Assembly (NCBI RefSeq): GCF_018200035.1
Contig: NZ_CP073581.1
Span: forward strand, 2,662,501 to 2,726,500
Source: Sulfitobacter albidus
Lineage (GTDB): Bacteria > Pseudomonadota > Alphaproteobacteria > Rhodobacterales > Rhodobacteraceae
Direction: 5' to 3'
DNA length: 64,000 nt
The translations under genes and the position numbers were made by a program. Below are positions 48,748 to 59,347 of the stretch, in pieces; within the stretch, counting starts at the first letter, position 1, and every line of letters begins with the position of its first letter. The notes below the pieces were generated by a model that searched no databases, was not told the origin of the DNA, and was given only the letters and a program-made list of their open reading frames with translations.

Positions 48748-50811
48748 ATGAGCCGCGACATGAAACGCATCCTTCTGCTGGGCGATCGGGTAACCGATGA
48801 ATTCATCCTGCCAATGCTGCCAAAGGGCGGATACGCAATTGCGGCGGATGGCGTCATGCCGGTCAAACACGATTGGGAAAATCGCGACCGTTGGTGCCGT
48901 TTCGCGCAACCCGGCGGCGTGGCGATGGCCGCATCCATGCTCCGCGAACATGGTCTGGATGTGGTTGAACCCACCACAGACGGCGCTCCGCAACTCACCG
49001 CCTACGCGGTTCTGGGCGTTTGCGAGCCGCTCAAGGATCATCCCGATAAATTTGCTTTCAAGCGTCAGCGCGCCCGGGATGATTTCTCCGACTACAAATT
49101 CAGGATCGAAAAGCTGAACGGATACGAAAAAACCGATTGCGATACCGGAACGCTCAAGCTGACCGATGCCGATGTCAGCGATATCGCCCTGGTCGCGATC
49201 AACGATGCCGGCAATGAATTGCGCGATACCGGTTTTGCCTCCGCCAAGACCCTCGAAATGGCGCTGGCCGCGAGCAACCAAAGGGTGCTCAAAATGCATC
49301 TGCCCCTCGCCAACGGGCAGGTCTGGAACGCCTTCAGCGATCAGGACCGCAAAGGCATCCTGCTGGTGCACGCCGAAGATCTGCGCCTGTCCGGTGTCAA
49401 GCTCACACGCGGGCTGTCTTGGGACACGATCGCCGAGGATCTGCACCGCGCCGCCTCGGATCCCTCGGGCATCCTGCACGATCTTGTACAGGGCTCCGAC
49501 CGGCTCGTGATCTTTTTTGCGGACGAAGGCGCGGCAGTCCTGCACCGCGCCGAGGGCAGCGACATCCCCGACATCTCCCTGATCTTCGACGGGGCCCGGA
49601 TCGAAGGCGAAATCGCCCGCCAACTGCCCGGCACCCTTGTCGGCGCCTTCAACAGCTTTTTCAGCCGCCTGATCGCGGAGCTGACCCGCGAAACACCCCT
49701 GAACCATGCAGTGGGCTGGGCCCTCAGAAACGCGATAACGTTTCAGTCAGGCTTTGCGACGGCAGATCGCGTGGACGGTGCCCCGGCGTGGCGCATCAAT
49801 TCTCCGGCCGCGACGCCCCTCGGCGCCCCCGACGCGCACGGGTTCATCATCCGCGATCGGATCGGCAGCACTGCTGGCAGCCTTCTCGACGGCATCTCCT
49901 CCCCGCTGCTTCAGATCGCCCACGATATCGTTTGCAAGGGCGCAAAGAACGCCCTGAAAGCGCACGAGGTCCCCCACGCCACCTTCGGCAAGCTGACGAC
50001 GATCAGCCGCAACGAAATCGAAGGTCTGCGCGCCGTGCGGCATCTCTTCGATGGCTACCTCGACGATCCGTCCCGGTCCAAACCGATCTCAATCGCGGTT
50101 TTCGGCCCCCCCGGATCGGGCAAATCCTTCGGGGTGAAACAGCTGGTCGACGAAAAAACCACCCCGATCCTTGAATTCAACCTCTCCGAAGCGAGCGAAG
50201 CCGACCTGCCCGCCTTCTTTCACCTCATCCGGGACGAAACCCTCAGGGGCAGAACACCCCTGTGCTTTTTCGATGAGTTCGATTCGAACAGACTGACCCT
50301 TCTGAAAAGCTTTCTCGCCCCCATGCAGGACGGGACCTTCCGCGACGGGCATACCGTGCATCCCACCGGCCGCGGGCTCTTCGTCTTTGCCGGCGGGACG
50401 GCCGAAACCTACGGGGAGTTTGCCGATATCGGGGTAAACGGCACCTTCGACGCGCACGCACGGGAGATCAAGAAACCCGATTTCCTGTCACGCCTGTCGG
50501 GATACATCGACGTCAAAGGCCCAAACCCGGCCCAGAAAGGCGGCTCAGATCACGCCTATATCCTGCGCCGCGCCATCCTTCTGCGGGTCATGCTGCAACA
50601 GGCCTTCCCGTCGAGCGTCGATGCGCAGGATCTGCTCACCATTCAGCAACAACTGCTCGACCATCTGCTGACCGGGGTGGACAGATACCTGCACGGCGCC
50701 CGATCGATCGAGACGACGATCCGCATGATGTCAGCCCACAAGGGCACCCTTTCCCCCGGCCTGTCCGATCTCACATCCCAGGACCAATCAAAGCTTCACA
50801 TCTGGAGCTGA
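48748..50811 (+). CDS. Ribokinase-like/AAA+ ATPase fusion, partner of the SIR2 protein
   Basis: 687 residues from ATG 48748 (MSRDMKRILLLGDRVTDEFI); ATG 48760 is an alternative, and neither has a clear ribosome binding site. The N-terminal 310 or so residues look like a degenerate PfkB/ribokinase fold: ILLLGDRVTDEF at the start, QPGGVAMAASMLREHGLDV at about 55-73, and DRLVIFFADEGAAVL at 251-265. The usual GAGD catalytic signature is not evident. The C-terminus is an AAA+ ATPase: Walker A FGPPGSGKS (452-460), Walker B LCFFDEFD (505-512), candidate arginine finger in FLSRLSGYIDV (about 582) and sensor 2 in GARSIETTIRMM (about 652). It is divergent from the SIR2 gene. I do not know a named family with this architecture. 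Confidence 0.8.
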   Translation: MSRDMKRILLLGDRVTDEFILPMLPKGGYAIAADGVMPVKHDWENRDRWCRFAQPGGVAMAASMLREHGLDVVEPTTDGAPQLTAYAVLGVCEPLKDHPDKFAFKRQRARDDFSDYKFRIEKLNGYEKTDCDTGTLKLTDADVSDIALVAINDAGNELRDTGFASAKTLEMALAASNQRVLKMHLPLANGQVWNAFSDQDRKGILLVHAEDLRLSGVKLTRGLSWDTIAEDLHRAASDPSGILHDLVQGSDRLVIFFADEGAAVLHRAEGSDIPDISLIFDGARIEGEIARQLPGTLVGAFNSFFSRLIAELTRETPLNHAVGWALRNAITFQSGFATADRVDGAPAWRINSPAATPLGAPDAHGFIIRDRIGSTAGSLLDGISSPLLQIAHDIVCKGAKNALKAHEVPHATFGKLTTISRNEIEGLRAVRHLFDGYLDDPSRSKPISIAVFGPPGSGKSFGVKQLVDEKTTPILEFNLSEASEADLPAFFHLIRDETLRGRTPLCFFDEFDSNRLTLLKSFLAPMQDGTFRDGHTVHPTGRGLFVFAGGTAETYGEFADIGVNGTFDAHAREIKKPDFLSRLSGYIDVKGPNPAQKGGSDHAYILRRAILLRVMLQQAFPSSVDAQDLLTIQQQLLDHLLTGVDRYLHGARSIETTIRMMSAHKGTLSPGLSDLTSQDQSKLHIWS

Positions 50812-50826
50812 GCCGGGCCCATTCAC

Positions 50827-50850
50827 CCCTGCACCCTTTCAAAAATACCT
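50827..50850 (+). repeat. 24-bp intergenic repeat, copy 4 (right flank of the SIR2 cassette)
   Basis: Identical to copy 1 over the 24-bp core. It starts 15 bp after the AAA+ gene stop and lies 28 bp before the convergent rppH 3' end. Confidence 0.88.
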
Positions 50851-50878
50851 CGGCACCGACAATCGCCCGCGCGCGCCC

Positions 50879-51361
50879 TCACAAATAGGGCCGAAACCGC
50901 GCCACAACCGCTTCATAGGTCTCGCGCTTGAACGGCACGATCCCCTCCAGCATCGCGTCCACGTCAATCCACTTCCACGCGGCAAACTCCGGGTCCGCAG
51001 TGGCGATATTCACATCCGCATCCGTGCCCCTGAACCGCAGCAAAAACCACTTCTGCTCCTGCCCCCGAAACCGCCCCTTCCACAGCTTCGGCACCAGATC
51101 ATGCGGCAGCTCGTAGGGCAGCCAATCATCGGTCTGCGCCACCACCTCGACCAGGTCGCGGGTGATCCCCGTCTCCTCCTCCAGCTCGCGCAGCGCCGCC
51201 GCGCGCGGATCCTCGCCCGGATCCACCCCGCCCTGCGGCATCTGCCAGGCGTCGTAATTCCGGTCCAGCCGCTGGCCCACAAAAACCGCGCCCTGCGCAT
51301 TCGCCACCATCACGCCCACACAGGGCCGGTAGGGCAGCGCCTCGATCTCTTCCGGTGTCAT
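50879..51361 (-). CDS. rppH: RNA pyrophosphohydrolase
   Basis: A 160-residue Nudix hydrolase that converts 5'-triphosphate mRNA ends to monophosphate and so triggers decay. Start [19 protein letters not shown] (ATG 51361) with GGAGGA upstream. The Nudix box runs from [22 protein letters not shown] (about residues 44-65). The QMPQGGVD and KWFLLRF segments are typical of RppH/NudH. Confidence 0.95.
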   Translation of the reverse strand: MTPEEIEALPYRPCVGVMVANAQGAVFVGQRLDRNYDAWQMPQGGVDPGEDPRAAALRELEEETGITRDLVEVVAQTDDWLPYELPHDLVPKLWKGRFRGQEQKWFLLRFRGTDADVNIATADPEFAAWKWIDVDAMLEGIVPFKRETYEAVVARFRPYL

Positions 51362-51429
51362 CAGATATCCTCCATTTGCTCTGCCATACCACCCGCACAC
51401 CGTCCCCGCCACTCCGGGCGCACGCCCTC

Positions 51430-51453
51430 CCCTGCACCCTTTCAAAAATACCT
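51430..51453 (+). repeat. 24-bp intergenic repeat, copy 5
   Basis: Identical to copy 1 over the 24-bp core. This copy lies between divergent genes (rppH and the FadH-type reductase), so the element is not restricted to 3' ends. Confidence 0.88.
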
Positions 51454-51475
51454 CAATCCCGCCCGCGCCCCCTGA

Positions 51476-53575
<2,100 letters not shown>

Positions 53576-53584
53576 AACACCTTC

Positions 53585-53611
53585 GGGCCGCGGAATATTC
53601 ACCCGCGGCCC
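53585..53611 (+). terminator. Stem-loop after the FadH-type reductase gene
   Basis: A perfect 9-bp GC stem GGGCCGCGG / CCGCGGCCC with a 9-base AT-rich loop, about 10 bp after the stop codon. No T tract follows, so termination may be Rho-assisted or the stem may protect the 3' end. Confidence 0.6.
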
Positions 53612-53857
53612 GTCACATTCATTCCAGCGGATGTGATCCGCCCACGCGCAACTCCGCCCGCCGCGCGCCCGTGTCTTTTCCACCAAACGGAAGAGACCTC
53701 ACATGCCCCTCCCCACACAACAGGAAACACAGCGTTCCCCTGTTTCCGCGTCTTCAACGATGCGCCAATTACCTTGCTACTGTCCCACAGGCGCCCAGAT
53801 TGCGCCCCAATCCGCCGTCATAGCTAACCCTCGAAACAGGAATGAAGGGGACGGCAC

Positions 53858-54766
53858 ATGGACCGCCTGACAGAGATGGAAGCGTTCGCCACCGTGGTGG
53901 ACCAAGGCGGGTTTACCGACGCCGCGAAAAAGATGGGGATCTCCAAATCCGCCGTCAGTAAACACGTCTCCTCGCTGGAGGCCCGGCTCGGCGCGCGCCT
54001 GCTCAACCGCACCACGCGTCGCGTGTCGCCCACGGAAATCGGGCTGGCCTATTACGACCGCGCCCGCCGTGTTCTCAATGACGCAGGGGAGGCCGACGCG
54101 CTGGTTACTTCCATGCAATCGGCGCCCTCGGGGCTGCTGCGCATCTCGGTGGCGACGGATTTCGGGGTCAATCACCTGTCGCCCTGCCTGTCAGAGTTTC
54201 TGGCCGATTTCCCGGACATCACCGTCAACATGGTCCTCAACAACCGCTACGTTGAACTGATCTCCGAAGGGTTCGACATGGCCGTGCGCATCGGGGAGCT
54301 GGAGGACAGCACCCTGCGCGCCCGCAAACTGACCGAGACGACCAAACGCATGATCGCCTCGCCCTCCTATTTCGAGAAATACGGCCGCCCCGAAAAGATC
54401 GACGATCTGAACGAACACAAGCTGCTGCATTATTCGAACCAATCGTCCGGCAACGTGTGGAAACTGACCGCGCCCTCGGGCGAGAAACGCCAGGTACGCA
54501 CGGCGGGCTGGCTGTCGGTCAACGACGGGCAGTCGCTGCTCAACGCCGCGATCTCCGGGCTTGGTATCGCCTATCTGCCCAGCTTTCTGTACGCCGATGC
54601 CATGGCGCAGGGCCTGATCGAGGACGCGATCCCCGATCTGCCGATGGAAACCCAAGGCATCTACGCCGTCTACCCGCCGGGCCGCTTTACCCAGCCCAAG
54701 GTCCGCGCGTTCATTGATTTTCTGGTCCACGCCTTTGCCGAAAAAGGCCCCAGCGACTGGACATAA
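53858..54766 (+). CDS. LysR-family transcriptional regulator (CrgA-like)
   Basis: 302 residues, ATG 53858, with AAGGGG upstream. Winged helix-turn-helix at residues 1-60 (FTDAAKKMGISKSAVSKHVSSLE) and an effector domain from about residue 90. The RTTRRVSPTEIG linker and the pattern DFGVNHLSPCLSEFLADFPDI are typical of the AaeR/CrgA subgroup, which often responds to aromatic or electrophilic compounds. Its target is not evident. The 282-bp region upstream holds the reductase stem-loop and no other recognisable gene. It ends with a good terminator. Confidence 0.93.
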   Translation: MDRLTEMEAFATVVDQGGFTDAAKKMGISKSAVSKHVSSLEARLGARLLNRTTRRVSPTEIGLAYYDRARRVLNDAGEADALVTSMQSAPSGLLRISVATDFGVNHLSPCLSEFLADFPDITVNMVLNNRYVELISEGFDMAVRIGELEDSTLRARKLTETTKRMIASPSYFEKYGRPEKIDDLNEHKLLHYSNQSSGNVWKLTAPSGEKRQVRTAGWLSVNDGQSLLNAAISGLGIAYLPSFLYADAMAQGLIEDAIPDLPMETQGIYAVYPPGRFTQPKVRAFIDFLVHAFAEKGPSDWT

Positions 54767-54793
54767 CCCACACCATCTCCCCTCGGTGAACTC

Positions 54794-54829
54794 CCCCGGT
54801 CAGCGCCTTGCGCCTGATCGGGGTTTTTT
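54794..54829 (+). terminator. Rho-independent terminator after LysR gene
   Basis: Stem CCCCGGTCAG (54794-54803) / CTGATCGGGG (54814-54823) with one G-T pair and a 10-base loop, followed by six T residues. It separates the LysR gene from the convergent OmpA gene. Confidence 0.92.
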
Positions 54830-54840
54830 CTTTGCCGGTG

Positions 54841-55746
54841 TCAGTCCTGCAAAATCACCACCTCCACCCGGCGATTGGCCTCACGGCCCTCGGGCGTGGC
54901 GTTGGTGGTCAGGGGCGCAAGGTATCCCATGCCCTCCGCGTCCAGCCGCGCCGCCGCGATGCCGTAGGCCTCGATCAGCCGGGCGCGCACAGCGCGGGCG
55001 CGGTCGCGCGACAGGGCGATGTTGGTCTCCAGCCCGCCAACGGTATCGGTATGCCCGACAAGCGCAACGCGCAGCGCGGGCGTGGCCTGCAACACCCCGG
55101 CCAGCGCCTCCAGCGCGGCGAACGGCCCCGCGCCCAAGGTTGCCGTGCCGCTGTCGAAATCCAGATCGTCCAGCACCGCAAATCCCTGCGCGTCCAGCCG
55201 CGCGGCCAGCGGACCTTCCGGAACGGTGGCGAGAGGCTGCGCGACGGTCTCCTGCGCCGTGCCCACTTCGATGATCTGCAAGAACGCCGCTCCACCGCGA
55301 CGGCTCGCCAGCACGAAGACCGCCGCCTCGGGCGCGTCGCGCGGCCCGCGGATCATGCTGAGCGCGTGAAAGGCGCGCAGGTCGATGGCCATGGCAGGTG
55401 CGGGCAGTACCTCGACCGCAAAGCGGAAATCATAGCCGCCGCAGGCCGCATCGGCACAATCGAGCACCGTCGTAAATCCCTGCGCCTCAAGCGCCGCGCG
55501 CAACGGGGCTGCCAGTTGCAGCGGGCTGCCCGCGCCCTGCGCCACCCGCCACGCGCGCCTGCGCACCGCACCCTCGACACGCACCAGCGGCACGGTGGTG
55601 CCATTCCAGACATCCACCGGAATCGCCACGCGCGCCAGCTCTGACACCCGCTCCGCCGTAGGGCGGGCGCTGGCGGGCAACGGCAGCTCCTGCGCGCCCA
55701 GCGCCCCCGCCGCCAGCCCCAGCATCAGCACCAGTGTGCGGATCAT
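54841..55746 (-). CDS. OmpA-family periplasmic protein
   Basis: 301 residues with a cleavable signal peptide (MIRTLVLMLGLAAGALGAQE, no lipobox). An N-terminal domain of unknown fold contains a Cys pair (VLDCADAACGGYDF). The C-terminal OmpA domain covers about residues 190-300 (LDFDSGTATLGAG, VALVGHTDTVGGLETNIALSRDRARAV, EGMGYLAPLTTNATPEGREANRRVEV). It binds peptidoglycan. Its start overlaps the AhpD-like gene stop by four bases, and it is last in a four-gene minus-strand run that begins with the cinA-like gene. Confidence 0.9.
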   Translation of the reverse strand: MIRTLVLMLGLAAGALGAQELPLPASARPTAERVSELARVAIPVDVWNGTTVPLVRVEGAVRRRAWRVAQGAGSPLQLAAPLRAALEAQGFTTVLDCADAACGGYDFRFAVEVLPAPAMAIDLRAFHALSMIRGPRDAPEAAVFVLASRRGGAAFLQIIEVGTAQETVAQPLATVPEGPLAARLDAQGFAVLDDLDFDSGTATLGAGPFAALEALAGVLQATPALRVALVGHTDTVGGLETNIALSRDRARAVRARLIEAYGIAAARLDAEGMGYLAPLTTNATPEGREANRRVEVVILQD

Positions 55747-56312
55747 CGCGATTGCGCGTGATATTCATCGTTGGGCCGCATGTCGGACGCCGCCGCCACC
55801 CGGTTGGTCATGTTGAAAAACCCCGCCACGCTCGCGATGTCCCAGATATCCCGGTCGGTGAAACCCACCGCCCGCAGCGCGTCGCGGTCGGCCTCAAGGA
55901 TACTCTCGGGCGCCTCGGTCAGCTTGTGGGCAAAATCCAGCATCGCGCGGGTGCGGTCGTCCAGATCCGCCACGCGGTAGTTCATCACCAGCGTCTCGCC
56001 CAAAATCGGATCGCCCGACAGCGCGCGCACCGCCGCGCCATGGGCCGTGAGGCAGTAGAAACACCGGTTCACCGCCGAGACGACAACCGCGATCATTTCC
56101 CGCTCCAGCTTGCTCAGCGCCGAGTCGCCCAGCATCAGATCGTTGTACATCGCCGTGAACGCGTTCAGCTTGTCGATGTCGAACGCATAGGCCTGCAATA
56201 CATTGGGGATCATCCCCAGCTTGTCCGTGCAGACATCGAAGTATTTTTGCGTGGGCGCGGGCAGCGGGTCGACCATCGGCAGATCCAGCGCGGTCGGTGT
56301 CTTGGGGGCCAT
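55743..56312 (-). CDS. Peroxidase-related enzyme, carboxymuconolactone decarboxylase/AhpD fold
   Basis: 189 residues. The AhpD-like active site C-x2-C is in VNRCFYCLTAHGAAVRAL (about residue 90), preceded by LSKLEREMIAVVVSAV. The N-terminal MVDPLPAPTQKYFDVCTDKLGMIPN and C-terminal DIASVAGFFNMTNRVA patterns match the alkylhydroperoxidase-domain family common in Rhodobacteraceae. A thiol-dependent peroxidase or disulfide reductase activity is likely. Confidence 0.92.
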   Translation of the reverse strand: MAPKTPTALDLPMVDPLPAPTQKYFDVCTDKLGMIPNVLQAYAFDIDKLNAFTAMYNDLMLGDSALSKLEREMIAVVVSAVNRCFYCLTAHGAAVRALSGDPILGETLVMNYRVADLDDRTRAMLDFAHKLTEAPESILEADRDALRAVGFTDRDIWDIASVAGFFNMTNRVAAASDMRPNDEYHAQSR

Positions 56313-56323
56313 CGGCGTCTCCT

Positions 56324-57022
56324 CTATTCAGGGGGTTGACGGTAATGGTATCGCCCGACCTCCGCAAACCCAAGCTTTTGATACAGCGCGTTTGCGGGTG
56401 CGTTTTGCGCCACGCACAGAACGCTGAGATGCGCAGCGCCCGCGTCCCGCCCCCAGAACGCCGCCGCGCGCATGATCCATTCCGCCACGCCCTGACGCCG
56501 CTGGTGCTCCAGCACTTCGACCGCATGCACCATCGCCACGCGGTCGTGCACGCCCACAAACGCCACGCCCGCAGGCTTTTCGTTCCACCGGGCAAGGATC
56601 CCCGTCTTGACCGCCGCGCGCCCCATCACGCGCAGGCGCGCGGGGCCGATGCCGCCCTTGGCCCAGATCTCTGCCATGATCGCCAACGGCTCCCAGATGG
56701 TAAAACACGTCACCCGCGGGATCGGCACATCCGTCAGCAGATCAATCGGCGCGGCATAAAGCACGACCTCATCGAACGCGGTATAGCCCCGCGCCGCCAG
56801 CGCGCGGTCCAGATCATCGCCCGGCTGCGTCTGGAAAAGCCGCCCGTGCGCCTCTGCCGCGTCAATATCCGCGTCCGTCACCGGCGCGGTGGCCGAGGTT
56901 GCCGATACCCGCTTGCCGCCGCCGTCCCCGTCGCGCAACACCCACGGCCCCTGCGCCTCGCGCGCCGCGGGGGGCCACGTGCCCTCCACCACCGCCATCA
57001 GTCGCGCCAGATCGGGCGTCAT
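56324..57022 (-). CDS. GNAT-family N-acetyltransferase
   Basis: 232 residues, starting MTPDLARLMAVVEGTWPPAA in four-base overlap with the cinA-like gene. The GNAT core is C-terminal: AMVHAVEVLEHQRRQGVAEW (acetyl-CoA loop) and LSVLCVAQNAPANALYQKLGFAEVG. An N-terminal region of about 110 residues (GPWVLRDGDGGGKRVSATSA) resembles a second degenerate GNAT half. The acceptor is unknown. Confidence 0.88.
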   Translation of the reverse strand: MTPDLARLMAVVEGTWPPAAREAQGPWVLRDGDGGGKRVSATSATAPVTDADIDAAEAHGRLFQTQPGDDLDRALAARGYTAFDEVVLYAAPIDLLTDVPIPRVTCFTIWEPLAIMAEIWAKGGIGPARLRVMGRAAVKTGILARWNEKPAGVAFVGVHDRVAMVHAVEVLEHQRRQGVAEWIMRAAAFWGRDAGAAHLSVLCVAQNAPANALYQKLGFAEVGRYHYRQPPE

Positions 57023-57738
57023 CCGAACTCCGCCTCCAGCGCGCGGATCGCCATGTCGACCTGCGCCTCCACCACCCCGCGCACCACGATATTCGCCCCA
57101 TAGCGCCCATCGCGCTGGAACGGGTAGCTGCCCATCGACAGCTCGGGATGCGCCTGCGCCAAGGCGCCCAGCGGCCCGGCGATGTCGCCCTCCCCCCGGA
57201 ACACCGTCAGTGTTTTCGAGATCAGCGGCGCGCCGCCCGTCAGCGTGGGGATCACGCTTTCCACCATGGCGCGGAAGACCGAGGGTACCCCGGCCATCAC
57301 ATGCACGTTTTCAATCGTGAAACCGGGCGCCGCCGACACCGGATTGTCGATCAACGCCGCTCGCGCGGGGATCCGCGCCATGCGCAGGCGCGCGGCGTTC
57401 AGGTCAGTGCCCGCCTTGTCGTAGTGTTCCTGCAGGATCGCGCGCGCATCGTCGCGCACATCAATCGATTGCCCAAACGCCTCCGCCATGCAATCGGCGG
57501 TGATGTCGTCATGCGTGGGCCCGATCCCGCCCGAGGTGAACACCGTGTCGTAGCGCGCGGCCAGCGCGCGCACCGCCTCGACGATCACGGGCGCCTCATC
57601 GCCCACGATCCGCACCTCCGACAGGGCAATCCCCACCGCCGTCAGCTCGCCCGCCAGATGGTGCATATTCGCGTCGCGGGTGCGTCCCGACAGGATCTCG
57701 TCGCCGATCACCAGCATTGCCGCCGTGGGGTGTGTCAT
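57019..57738 (-). CDS. Molybdopterin-binding (CinA N-terminal/MoaB-like) domain protein
   Basis: 239 residues. The true start is MTHPTAAMLVIGDEILSGRT (ATG 57738) behind an AAGGAGAGG site. The open frame continues much further upstream only as antisense to sfsA and map. The motifs IGDEILSGRTRDANMHHLAGEL and TVFTSGGIGPTHDDITADCM are those of the MoCF-binding fold of CinA. The C-terminal pyrazine amidase domain of full CinA is missing. The role may be in nicotinamide nucleotide repair or cofactor handling; not certain. Confidence 0.9.
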   Translation of the reverse strand: MTHPTAAMLVIGDEILSGRTRDANMHHLAGELTAVGIALSEVRIVGDEAPVIVEAVRALAARYDTVFTSGGIGPTHDDITADCMAEAFGQSIDVRDDARAILQEHYDKAGTDLNAARLRMARIPARAALIDNPVSAAPGFTIENVHVMAGVPSVFRAMVESVIPTLTGGAPLISKTLTVFRGEGDIAGPLGALAQAHPELSMGSYPFQRDGRYGANIVVRGVVEAQVDMAIRALEAEFG

Positions 57739-57783
57739 CTCGCCTCTCCTTGAGCCTGCCTGTGGATGGGTATAGCCCCCACC

Positions 57784-58497
57784 ATGCGCTTTCAAACCGA
57801 TCTTATCCCCGCCCGGCTGATCCGCCGCTACAAACGCTTCCTCGCCGATTGCACGCTGGACGACGGGCGCGAGGTCACGGCCCATTGCGCAAATCCCGGC
57901 TCGATGATGGGTCTGGCCGCCGAGGGCACAAGGATCTGGCTGGAGCCCAACGACGACCCGAAGAAAAAGCTCAAATACGGCTGGCGCCTTGTCGATCACG
58001 AAAACGGGCATTTCACCGGTGTCGACACCGGGCGCGCCAATGCCATCGTGCGCGAGGCGCTCACCGCCCGCGCCATCGCCTCGCTCGCCGCCTACGAGAC
58101 CCTGCGCGCCGAGGTGAAATACGGCGCCAACTCCCGCGTGGATTTCCTGTTGACCCGGCCCGGCCTGCCCGACGCCTATATCGAGGTGAAATCGGTGACG
58201 CTTTCGCGCACGCCGGGCCTTGCCGAATTTCCCGACAGTGTCACCGCGCGCGGGGCCAAACACATGGCCGATCTGGCGGAGGTCGCGGCACAGGGCCACC
58301 GCGCCGTGCTGCTCTATCTGGTGCAGCGCACCGACTGCGGCCGCGTCAATCTGGCCCGCGACATTGATCCCGCCTACGCCCGCGCGCACGCGGATGCCAC
58401 GGCGGCGGGGGTGGAAACGCTCTGCCTTGGCACCCACATAACCCCTCAGGGCATCACGGTTGCCGCCCCTCTGGCCCTTGGCGCCCCGGCGCGCTAG
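57784..58497 (+). CDS. sfsA: DNA/RNA nuclease SfsA family protein
   Basis: 237 residues, start MRFQTDLIPARLIRRYKRFL (ATG 57784), chosen because homologues begin here; an ATG six codons earlier is possible. SfsA motifs are VTAHCANPGSMMGL, the VKYGANSRVDFLL segment with its acidic residue, and YIEVKSVTLSR, which fits a restriction-nuclease-like fold. Originally described as a sugar-fermentation stimulation protein; the cellular role is not settled. It is divergent from the cinA-like gene. Confidence 0.94.
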   Translation: MRFQTDLIPARLIRRYKRFLADCTLDDGREVTAHCANPGSMMGLAAEGTRIWLEPNDDPKKKLKYGWRLVDHENGHFTGVDTGRANAIVREALTARAIASLAAYETLRAEVKYGANSRVDFLLTRPGLPDAYIEVKSVTLSRTPGLAEFPDSVTARGAKHMADLAEVAAQGHRAVLLYLVQRTDCGRVNLARDIDPAYARAHADATAAGVETLCLGTHITPQGITVAAPLALGAPAR

Positions 58498-58527
58498 AAC
58501 CTCCCCAAGCGACGACAGGAGCCCCGC

Positions 58528-59337
58528 GTGAACCAACAGCACACAGGCCGCACGACCAAGGACGGCATCCGCATTCACGATCCCGCTGATTTTGCGGGCA
58601 TGCATGCCGCGGGCAAGCTCGCCGCGACGATCCTCGACGAGATAGCCGAACATGTGACCGTCGGCCAGACCACCGCCGAGCTTGACCGCATCATAGAAGA
58701 AAAGGTCACCGCCGCTGGCGCCAAATCCGCGACCATCGGCTACAAGGGCTACCAGCACGCCAGCTGTATTTCGATCAACCACGTGGTCTGCCACGGCATC
58801 CCGGGCGACAAGAAGCTCAAGGATGGCGATATCCTCAACATCGACGTGACGGTGATCGTCGACGGCTGGTTTGGCGATACCTCGCGCATGTATGTGGCGG
58901 GCAAACTGCCCCGCAAGGCCGAGCGCCTGATCGACGTCACCCACGAGGCGCTGATGCGCGGGATCGAGGTTGTCAAACCCGGCAACACCTTCGGCGATAT
59001 CGGCCACACCATCCAAAGCTTTGTCGAAGGGCACCGCATGTCGGTCGTCACCGATTTCTGCGGTCACGGTCTGGGCCGCGTGTTCCACGCCCCGCCCAAC
59101 GTGCTGCACTACGGCCGCCCCGGCACCATGGCCGTGCTTGAGCCCGGCATGTTCTTCACGATCGAACCGATGGTGAACCTCGGCCGGGCGGAGACAAAGA
59201 CACTCGCCGATGACTGGACCGCCGTGACCCGCGACAAATCACTCTCCGCGCAGTTCGAACATTCCATCGGCGTGACCGAAACGGGGTACGAGATTTTCAC
59301 CCTCTCGCCCGGCGGCACCTTCCACCCGACGTATTAG
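58528..59337 (+). CDS. map: Type I methionine aminopeptidase
   Basis: 269 residues, start GTG 58528 (NQQHTGRTTKDGIRIHDPAD follows) with AGGAG upstream. Metal ligands are visible in order: Asp in DVTVIVDGWFGDTS (two), His in FCGHGLGRVFHAPPNV, Glu in FFTIEPMVNLG and Glu in QFEHSIGVTETG. It removes initiator methionine from nascent proteins. The length and motif spacing match type Ia enzymes. Confidence 0.96.
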   Translation: MNQQHTGRTTKDGIRIHDPADFAGMHAAGKLAATILDEIAEHVTVGQTTAELDRIIEEKVTAAGAKSATIGYKGYQHASCISINHVVCHGIPGDKKLKDGDILNIDVTVIVDGWFGDTSRMYVAGKLPRKAERLIDVTHEALMRGIEVVKPGNTFGDIGHTIQSFVEGHRMSVVTDFCGHGLGRVFHAPPNVLHYGRPGTMAVLEPGMFFTIEPMVNLGRAETKTLADDWTAVTRDKSLSAQFEHSIGVTETGYEIFTLSPGGTFHPTY

Positions 59338-59347
59338 GGTCAGGATA

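Noticed and set aside
53612..53857. Possible small gene or RNA upstream of the LysR gene at 53858
   Set aside because: Short open frames here are Arg/Pro-rich with no ribosome binding sites, and no tRNA or known RNA fold was recognised; treated as promoter region.
57739..59109. Extension of the cinA-like frame upstream through sfsA and map
   Set aside because: It is antisense to two well-defined genes. The ATG at 57738 has a strong ribosome binding site and begins the conserved domain.
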